Part shown: positions 58,934 to 64,000 of the stretch, in pieces
How the letters are laid out: every line of letters begins with the position of its first letter
Position numbering within the stretch: the stretch's first letter is position 1
Assembly: GCA_041395445.1 (NCBI GenBank)
Contig: JAWLAO010000006.1
Span: forward strand, 124,001 to 188,000
Origin: Gammaproteobacteria bacterium
GTDB lineage: Bacteria; Pseudomonadota; Gammaproteobacteria; Xanthomonadales; Marinicellaceae
Direction of reading: 5' to 3'
DNA length: 64,000 bases
Notes under the pieces: model-generated
Seen by the model: the letters and a program-made list of their open reading frames with translations, nothing else
Database searches by the model: none
What the model was told of the DNA's origin: nothing
Made by a program: the position numbers and the translations under genes

Positions 58934-60265
58934 CTATCTCAATGATTTGAGTGTTTTTTTGTAGTTTTCTGTGAATTTATCATTCAGTTTTTGGATTTTT
59001 TGAGCATTTCTGTATATAGAAGCAATAGCATTGCTATCCACAAATACGAGAGTATCTAAACATTGCTCACCGTTTAGATTTGTTAAAAGAGGGTTGCGCG
59101 TGTCAATTTCAATCCAATTGGCCTTATCACCGACATTAAAACCATTACCGCAGAATTGCCCTGAAAGTTTGCCACCACTGACAGCATTATTCCACAAAAA
59201 AGTTCCAACATGAGACGTCTTTGAATTGCTTGAAACCACCCTTTGTCGGAGTTGTAATCTTTGTGAGTATTCCAACATTTGAAGTTCCTGAAAAGGGTTG
59301 ATGACAATATGACTGTCAGAACCAATGGCCATTTTTCCGTTTTGCCTGAAATATACAGGTAATGGGAAAACACCATCACCCAAATTAGCTTCTGTCATTG
59401 GACACAAACCGGCGATAGCTCCGGATTTTGCGATGAGATTAATTTCATTGTCGTTTAAATGCGTAGCATGAATTAAACTCCAATTAGAATTGACCTCAAA
59501 ATTATGAAAAAGATATTCAACCGGCCTCATGTTTGTGTGTTCAAACAACTGCTCAACTTCAGCAACTTGTTCTGATATGTGTATGTGTATTGGTTGATTA
59601 TTTCCTAATTCATCAAGAACTATTTGCATGTTTTCGATGGAAACCGCTCGCAGAGAGTGAAAGCAAATACCCAACTTTTGGTTTTCATAAAGTTGTTTTT
59701 CTAGGGCTTGGTATAACTCGATATAATCCTTGTTCGAGAGATAGAATCGCTCTTGGGATTTTGTTAATGGTGTACCATCAACATGCGATTGCTGATAGAG
59801 AACAGGTAATAATGTGAGTTCGATACCTGCATCATGAGCCGCTTGAATAATTGCAAGTGACATGCTCTTTGTATCTTCAGGATTATTTAATTCACGGTGG
59901 ATGTAATGAAATTCACAAACTGATGAATATCCGCACAACAGCATTTCATGATAAACATATCGTGCAATGTGATAAAGTTGTTCAGAGTTTATTTTGTTAG
60001 CATATTCGTACATCAGATTTCGCCATGACCAAAAGCTGTCGTTTTCCGATGTTTTGTATTCAGTCAGACCAGCCATTGTTCTTTGAAATACATGTGAGTG
60101 GCAATTGGGCATGGCAGGAATCGCACAATCTATTATTTCATCATTTGCATTTGGCATAGAATTGACTACTGAACTTGTGACTGTTCCGTTTTCATCCACA
60201 TCAATTCTGACGTCTTTGCTCCAACCGGACGGGAATAAGGCTTCGTGAAAGAAAAAGCTTTTCAT
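58934..60265 (-). CDS. hutF: Formimidoylglutamate deiminase
   Basis: A 443-residue amidohydrolase-fold enzyme of histidine breakdown: it deaminates N-formimino-L-glutamate to N-formyl-glutamate. Metal ligands: Asn-Cys-His-Ser-His-Val-Phe-Gln-Arg (about 54-62), His in Ile-His-Ile-Ser-Glu-Gln (about 230-235), His in Leu-Ile-His-Ala-Thr-His-Leu (about 265-271) and Asp in Gly-Ser-Asp-Ser-His (about 317-321). Phe-Trp-Ser-Trp-Arg-x-Leu-Met-Tyr is typical of HutF. No other hut genes are in the window; it lies 13 bases after relA. Confidence 0.93.
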   Translation of the reverse strand: MKSFFFHEALFPSGWSKDVRIDVDENGTVTSSVVNSMPNANDEIIDCAIPAMPNCHSHVFQRTMAGLTEYKTSENDSFWSWRNLMYEYANKINSEQLYHIARYVYHEMLLCGYSSVCEFHYIHRELNNPEDTKSMSLAIIQAAHDAGIELTLLPVLYQQSHVDGTPLTKSQERFYLSNKDYIELYQALEKQLYENQKLGICFHSLRAVSIENMQIVLDELGNNQPIHIHISEQVAEVEQLFEHTNMRPVEYLFHNFEVNSNWSLIHATHLNDNEINLIAKSGAIAGLCPMTEANLGDGVFPLPVYFRQNGKMAIGSDSHIVINPFQELQMLEYSQRLQLRQRVVSSNSKTSHVGTFLWNNAVSGGKLSGQFCGNGFNVGDKANWIEIDTRNPLLTNLNGEQCLDTLVFVDSNAIASIYRNAQKIQKLNDKFTENYKKTLKSLR

Positions 60266-60278
60266 AATAATATTCGAA

Positions 60279-62426
60279 TTAAGCCACTCTTCTAACAGAG
60301 ATCAGATACTCAATAGTACTGATTCGGCTGAGAATCTGATTGAGATGTTCAAAGTTATGAACTCTTACGGTTAGCTCAATATTATTGATTCCATGAGTGG
60401 GATCGGGTTTTGCCGATAATGCATCAATATTGGCTTTCAAACTCGCCAACACTGAAGATAAATCTTTGATAAATGATTTACGATCATGAGCGGTTATTTT
60501 GATATTGACCGGAAAGCTGATGTTGGTGTCTTCTTTCCAGGAAACCGGAATAATTCGCTCAGGTTCTTCAGAAATCATTCGAGTGTAATTTTCACAATCG
60601 GCACGATGGACACTAACGCCTCGGGTACGTGTGATAAAACCTCCTATGACGTCACCCAAAACCGGATTACAACAATTGGCTTTGGTTGCCATAACATTCA
60701 TTAAACCCTCAATTAAAAAAGGGCTAGAGTTGTTTTGAGAGGTCTGAACCGGTTTACTGACTTTGAAATATTCAGGTTCTTTTGGTCTGAGTTGTTCTTC
60801 TGCAAGTCGCAACAACTGATTGACTGAAATATCTCCGGTTGCCACTCTGGCATAGAGTGTATCGACTTCGTGGAGATTGTATTTTTTCAGAAACCGAGAT
60901 AAATCAACCTCTTCCAGTGCGAATTTTTTTAATTCTTTGTCGAGAGTTTCTTTTCCAACAATGACATTTTGGTCGTAGTCATTGGCACGAAACCAGTGTC
61001 TCACTTTGGCTTTCGCACGGGCAGATTTCAAATATCCGGCTTGTTCACTCAACCAATCTCTGCTTGGTTTGGCAATTTTGGAGGTTAAAATTTCAATGCG
61101 ATCGCCGGTTTCCAGAGTGGTAGTCAGAGGAACAATGTTGCCATTGACTTTGGCTCCGCGAGTGCGGTGACCCACTTCGGTATGCACCTGATAGGCAAAA
61201 TCCACGACGGTTGAACCTGCTGACATGTCTATTACATCTCCGGCAGGGGTAAAAACATAAATTCGTTCTTCTTCGGTTTCGCTTTCAAATTGAGCCAATA
61301 AATCATCATTATCAGCATCGTCGGATGATAATAATTGTCGCATCCAGTTCACTTTATTATCAAAACTGACATCCTGTTTGGAGCCGTCTTTATAACGCCA
61401 ATGAGCTGCAACTCCAAGTTCAGCATGTTCGTGCATTTGATAAGTCCGAATCTGGACTTCCATGGTTTTTCCACCTTTGCCAATTACAACAGTATGCAGA
61501 GATTGATAATTATTTCCTTTAGGCATAGCAATGTAGTCGTCAAACTCTTTGGGAATATGTTTCCAAAGTGAATGAACAATTCCTAGCACAGCATAACAGT
61601 CGGAAAGGTTGTCAACCAATACTCTAATAGCTCGAATATCAAACAAGCCATCAAATGTCAGGTTTTTCTTCTGCATTTTTTTATAAATGCTGAAAATATG
61701 TTTGGGTCTTCCGGCAATTTCAGCTTTAACGCCCATCTCATCGAGTTTGGACTCAAGTTGTTGGATAGAGTGACTAATAAACTCTTCTCTGTCACTTCGC
61801 CTTTCGGATAATAATTTAGCAATTTCTTTGTATTCTTCAGGTTTTAAATAACGAAACGCCAAATCTTCAATTTCCCACTTAACCTGCCAAATACCTAAAC
61901 GGTTGGCTAAAGGAGCGTGAAGAGTTTGTGAAAGTTGAGCGAGCCTTTTTTGTTCCGCTTCGGGAAAATGGACAGCTGCTCGAAGAATAACAAGTTGGTC
62001 AGCTAATAGAATTAAAACCAAGCGGACATCTTTTATCATGGCAAAGAGTAAACGTCTGAGAGCCTCACCATTATTTCTCAGTGCCTCAGCATCATTCATC
62101 CACTCAAATTGAGTGACTTTGGTGATTTCGTCGAGAATGAAAAGAACTTTATCAGAAAAAGCGGAACGAATTTCATCGCTTAAATCTTCACCGTTTCTTA
62201 CCAGATGAAACAACAAAGCCGCTGTGATGACTTCATCATCAGCCTGGAGATTGTTTAAAACCTCAATAAGAAATCTCAGATGGTTTTTTGAAATGTTGCC
62301 ATTGAGATTTAAATCTGTTGATTTCTCTTTAATTAAATCAAACGCATTATTGAGATTTTCCAGTTTTTTTTCAGGAAACTTCAATTTCAGGTTTTGCCAC
62401 CAGATTTGTACGTCAGTTTGATTCAT
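60279..62426 (-). CDS. relA: (p)ppGpp synthetase RelA
   Basis: A 715-residue ribosome-linked synthetase. Start ATG 62426 chosen; the open frame extends to 62528 but that part overlaps the 3' end of RNase P RNA. The hydrolase-like N-terminal domain has lost the HD motif (Leu-Phe-His-Leu-Val-Arg-Asn-Gly-Glu-Asp), so it should not degrade ppGpp. The synthetase domain has Glu-Phe-Asp-Asp-Tyr-Ile-Ala-Met-Pro-Lys-x-Asn-Asn-Tyr-Gln-Ser-Leu-His, the acidic form of monofunctional RelA. TGS, Cys-Cys-Asn-Pro-Val and ACT regions follow. Confidence 0.96.
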   Translation of the reverse strand: MNQTDVQIWWQNLKLKFPEKKLENLNNAFDLIKEKSTDLNLNGNISKNHLRFLIEVLNNLQADDEVITAALLFHLVRNGEDLSDEIRSAFSDKVLFILDEITKVTQFEWMNDAEALRNNGEALRRLLFAMIKDVRLVLILLADQLVILRAAVHFPEAEQKRLAQLSQTLHAPLANRLGIWQVKWEIEDLAFRYLKPEEYKEIAKLLSERRSDREEFISHSIQQLESKLDEMGVKAEIAGRPKHIFSIYKKMQKKNLTFDGLFDIRAIRVLVDNLSDCYAVLGIVHSLWKHIPKEFDDYIAMPKGNNYQSLHTVVIGKGGKTMEVQIRTYQMHEHAELGVAAHWRYKDGSKQDVSFDNKVNWMRQLLSSDDADNDDLLAQFESETEEERIYVFTPAGDVIDMSAGSTVVDFAYQVHTEVGHRTRGAKVNGNIVPLTTTLETGDRIEILTSKIAKPSRDWLSEQAGYLKSARAKAKVRHWFRANDYDQNVIVGKETLDKELKKFALEEVDLSRFLKKYNLHEVDTLYARVATGDISVNQLLRLAEEQLRPKEPEYFKVSKPVQTSQNNSSPFLIEGLMNVMATKANCCNPVLGDVIGGFITRTRGVSVHRADCENYTRMISEEPERIIPVSWKEDTNISFPVNIKITAHDRKSFIKDLSSVLASLKANIDALSAKPDPTHGINNIELTVRVHNFEHLNQILSRISTIEYLISVRRVA

Positions 62427-62476
62427 TGGAAATATTATTTTGAGCTTTATCTGCTCATTGTTTTCAATTGAAAGTA

Positions 62477-62828
62477 GAAGTTGATTGATAAGCCGGGTTC
62501 TGTCATATCTTAATGATAGGGTAATCATTCATCTGGATCATACATCGCTGCATGTCTCAAGCAACCTACCCGAAAACTGTGCGGATCACACAAATGTTTT
62601 CCTATTTGGTCTTGCTCCCAGTGGGGTTTACCATGCCATGAACCGTTACCGGTCATGCGGTGCGCTCTTACCACACCCTTTCACCCTTACCAGTCTAAAC
62701 TGGCGGTCTGCTCTCTGTTGCACTGGCCGTAGGCTCACGCCTCCCAGACGTTATCTGGCACTGCATCCTGTGGAGCCCGGACTTTCCTCGATATTGAAAT
62801 CAATACCGCGATTACCTTAATCAACTTC
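62477..62828 (-). ncRNA. rnpB: RNase P RNA (bacterial class A)
   Basis: Read on the minus strand, the 5' end GAAGTTGATT pairs with the 3' end AATCAACTTC (helix P1). GAGGAAAGTCCGGGCTCCAC near the 5' end and GACAGAACCCGGCTTATC near the 3' end are the universal RNase P signatures; GGTAAGGGTGAAAGGGTG and GTAAACCCCACTGGGAGCAA are conserved inner parts. About 352 bases. It is the ribozyme that matures tRNA 5' ends. The 3' end may extend a few bases. relA starts about 50 bases downstream. Confidence 0.97.
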
Positions 62829-62836
62829 TAGGGGTG

Positions 62837-62864
62837 ATTATGGTTGATATAAAATAAAAAACAA
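62837..62864 (-). promoter_or_regulatory. Candidate promoter of rnpB
   Basis: On the minus strand TTGTTT (62864-62859) and CATAAT (62842-62837) are separated by 16 bases, with the predicted 5' end of the RNA 8 bases after the -10 box. Confidence 0.6.
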
Positions 62865-63013
62865 GGGCTGTAATTAAAAAATATGAATTAAACTTGTGAT
62901 TCTAAATTTCAATTGTCTATTCATGGATTTTAGTAAGTTTTAAGAAACTTCAATAGTATAAAATAAACATTGTAAAGTTTAAGAAATAGCCTTAGTTTTA
63001 GATATTTCAAAAA

Positions 63014-63029
63014 TGTGACAGCTGTCACG
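63014..63029 (+). promoter_or_regulatory. CRP/Vfr-type binding site
   Basis: TGTGA (63014-63018), six bases (CAGCTG), then TCACG (63025-63029): one mismatch from the CRP consensus TGTGA-N6-TCACA, flanked by AAA and TATTT as in strong sites. Its core is a 14-bp perfect palindrome (63015-63028). Its centre is about 41 bases before the start predicted from TATAAT at 63050-63055, the place of a class II activator site. Confidence 0.72.
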
Positions 63030-63061
63030 GTATTTAGGAGTATGAAACTTATAATGAACTC

Positions 63062-63150
63062 AATTGTTTAGAAATTGATGTCCCCATTCCCTATCCAATT
63101 TCATCAGTTTCAAACAAAAAAGGCTGCGCGCACACGCAGCCTTTTTCTTT
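63062..63150 (+). ncRNA. Candidate CRP-controlled small regulatory RNA
   Basis: A TATAAT box (63050-63055) predicts a start near 63062. The transcript would hold GAAATTGATG (63071-63080) paired with CATCAGTTTC (63102-63111; 10 bp, one G-U), a 21-base loop with the C-rich stretch TCCCCATTCCCTATCC (63081-63096), and a strong terminator stem (63117-63146) with a T tail. Length about 85-89 bases. The -35 region is poor, as expected for an activator-dependent promoter. C-rich loops in small RNAs often pair with ribosome-binding sites. Family not recognised; inferred from layout only. Confidence 0.55.
63117..63146. terminator. Bidirectional terminator
   Basis: AAAAAGGCTGCG (63117-63128) and CGCAGCCTTTTT (63135-63146) form a perfect 12-bp stem with a 6-base loop and T tails on both strands. 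It would end the DUF4412 transcript (minus) and the candidate small RNA (plus). Confidence 0.93.
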
Positions 63151-63167
63151 TCTGAGAATTAAATTTT

Positions 63168-63908
63168 TTAAAATGGCATTTCGACCTTTTTATAGCCTTG
63201 AGGGATGCTGAAATTTTCAGGAGATATACTGTCATGATTGACATCACTCAAGACGCCTGATTCGGAGCTTTGGTTGTAACGAACCGGAATAAAATCTCCC
63301 AAACCAGAAAAATCCATGCTGTTATCTTCACCAAATTGCTCTGCCATCGCTTCAATTGTTTTTTGAAAAGATGATATTACTGCATATTCACTACTGCTCA
63401 TCCCAACTTCAGAATAATCAGCAACACAGAAATCAGATTTACCACCGGCACCTTTTTTGACAACAACTTCACAATCGAAACCATTGACCGAGTCACTTTC
63501 TCCGGTCAGGCTATATTCTGCTTTCGGTTTTTTCTTCGGCATTTGAGCTTTTAAAGCTTGCTCCATCATGCCTCGCATCATTGCTCTTTGAGACTCAGGA
63601 ATTTGAGCCATTTGTTTCTCCAGCATTTTATCCATCATTGCACTCATGTCACCGAGCGACTCTAGCTGTTCTTTATCCAATACAAAGTATTGTTGGTTAT
63701 CTTTCATAATCATTGTGAAAGTGGTGTTGTTAGAATTGTAAACCATGTAGGAATCAGCTTCTCTGCCGAAAGAGTCAGCACGCATCATGCCATTGGCGAA
63801 CTGCATTCTCATTGTTACATCACCATCAGTTGTAGAATATGTTAATGTTGTATCAGCAAAAGCAGAAGATGCAGTTGCTGTTAATAAACATACTTTAAGA
63901 AATTTCAT
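63168..63908 (-). CDS. DUF4412-like secreted protein
   Basis: A 246-residue protein with signal peptide about 1-18 (Ala-Phe-Ala before Asp). The mature part resembles DUF4412 proteins: strand-rich start (Thr-Leu-Thr-Tyr-Ser-Thr-x-Asp-Gly-Asp-Val-Thr-Met-Arg), Tyr-Met-Val-Tyr-Asn, Met-x-x-Lys-Asp-Asn-Gln-Gln-Tyr-Phe-Val-Leu-Asp, then a Met-rich helical segment (about 88-122) and two Cys (about 145 and 157) likely forming a disulfide. Predicted periplasmic; function unknown. It probably has its own promoter in the 92 bases upstream. Confidence 0.78.
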   Translation of the reverse strand: MKFLKVCLLTATASSAFADTTLTYSTTDGDVTMRMQFANGMMRADSFGREADSYMVYNSNNTTFTMIMKDNQQYFVLDKEQLESLGDMSAMMDKMLEKQMAQIPESQRAMMRGMMEQALKAQMPKKKPKAEYSLTGESDSVNGFDCEVVVKKGAGGKSDFCVADYSEVGMSSSEYAVISSFQKTIEAMAEQFGEDNSMDFSGLGDFIPVRYNQSSESGVLSDVNHDSISPENFSIPQGYKKVEMPF

Positions 63909-64000
63909 TTGTGTTCTCCGGATATAAAAGTAAATTTTAATCTAAGTCAGATATCATGTTAGTATATCCGACCGTTTGTGATAAATACGTTCATTTTCAT

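Larger units (their letters stand above)
62829..63167. other. 339-base stretch between rnpB and the DUF4412 gene
   Basis: Holds the rnpB promoter (minus) and, on the plus strand, a CRP-type site, a -10 box, a hairpin with a C-rich loop and a terminator that together look like a small RNA gene. The part at about 62870-63010 is AT-rich without visible features. Confidence 0.65.

Noticed and set aside
62427..62528. N-terminal extension of RelA by 34 residues
   Set aside because: It overlaps the 3' part of rnpB and is not conserved; the internal ATG at 62426 gives a normal RelA start.
62485..62820. A 111-residue plus-strand open frame
   Set aside because: It runs antisense through the RNase P RNA gene, whose conserved sequence and P1 pairing explain the region.
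63078..63155. A 25-codon open frame inside the candidate small RNA
   Set aside because: It reads straight through the terminator stem and T tail, and has no ribosome-binding site.

Overview
This window is the chromosomal backbone of an AT-rich gammaproteobacterium. The gene set (ExbB/ExbD/TonB-type energiser, RpoE/RseA/RseC, TusBCDE, YhdP, separate RelA and SpoT, PilZ beside holB, gltX, recO-era-rnc-lepB-lepA-degP order) is typical of that class. The secreted S8 protease ends in a short Ile-Phe-x-x-Gly-Phe-Glu tail that I associate with Xanthomonadales and Marinicella-like marine bacteria. A Marinicella-like organism is my best guess, but this is an inference. I see no insertion sequence, prophage, CRISPR array, tRNA or rRNA. 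The density is high, with many 4- to 13-base overlaps and many GTG/TTG starts.

Layout. 1-3246: a TonB energising operon (two ExbB-type proteins, ExbD, TonB, secreted TPR protein). 3333-5633: a glycosyltransferase converging on a degenerate PilR-like regulator. 5694-11459 (minus): gltX, a methyltransferase, a YhiN flavoprotein that seems to use an AUU start, a nucleoside transporter and a flap-type exonuclease. 11634-15403: purM-purN-DUF3108-sbcB. 15576-19412: PqqB-like hydrolase, phasin, DUF523 and an FMN glutamate-synthase-like protein. 19550-23207: bL36, rhomboid protease, BepA and tusD-C-B-E. 23220-30980 (minus): a diguanylate cyclase and recO-era-rnc-DUF4845-lepB-lepA-degP. 31225-42051: rsfS-rlmH-maf-rng-yhdP-pqiA, then pabC-mltG-tmk-holB. 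42162-45605: PilZ, an unknown protein and a FimX-like GGDEF-EAL protein. 45718-47451: rpoE-rseA-rseC. 48310-50995 (minus): metK-ahcY-metF. 51148-53524: a YihG acyltransferase, a five-repeat protein and a secreted protein. 53616-58870 (minus): rpoZ-spoT-ridA-S8 protease. 58934-62828 (minus): hutF, relA and RNase P RNA. 62829-64000: a gap holding a probable CRP-controlled small RNA, then a DUF4412 secreted protein.

The functional themes are envelope maintenance (TonB, BepA, DegP, LepB, MltG, YhdP, PqiA, RpoE circuit), translation and RNA processing (gltX, lepA, rnc, era, rng, rlmH, rsfS, rnpB, bL36, tus relay), stringent response (spoT, relA, rpoZ), methyl cycle (metK, ahcY, metF) and c-di-GMP/type IV pilus signalling (PilZ, FimX-like, PilR-like, GGDEF).

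The most interesting non-textbook items are: a candidate small RNA at about 63062-63150 with a near-consensus CRP site centred near -41, a 10-bp hairpin displaying a C-rich loop, and a strong terminator; a protein made of five exact 25-residue repeats; a PilR-like regulator that has lost Walker A, Walker B and GAFTGA; the PilZ/FimX-like adjacency; and a 12-bp perfect inverted repeat covering the metK transcription start and ribosome-binding region.
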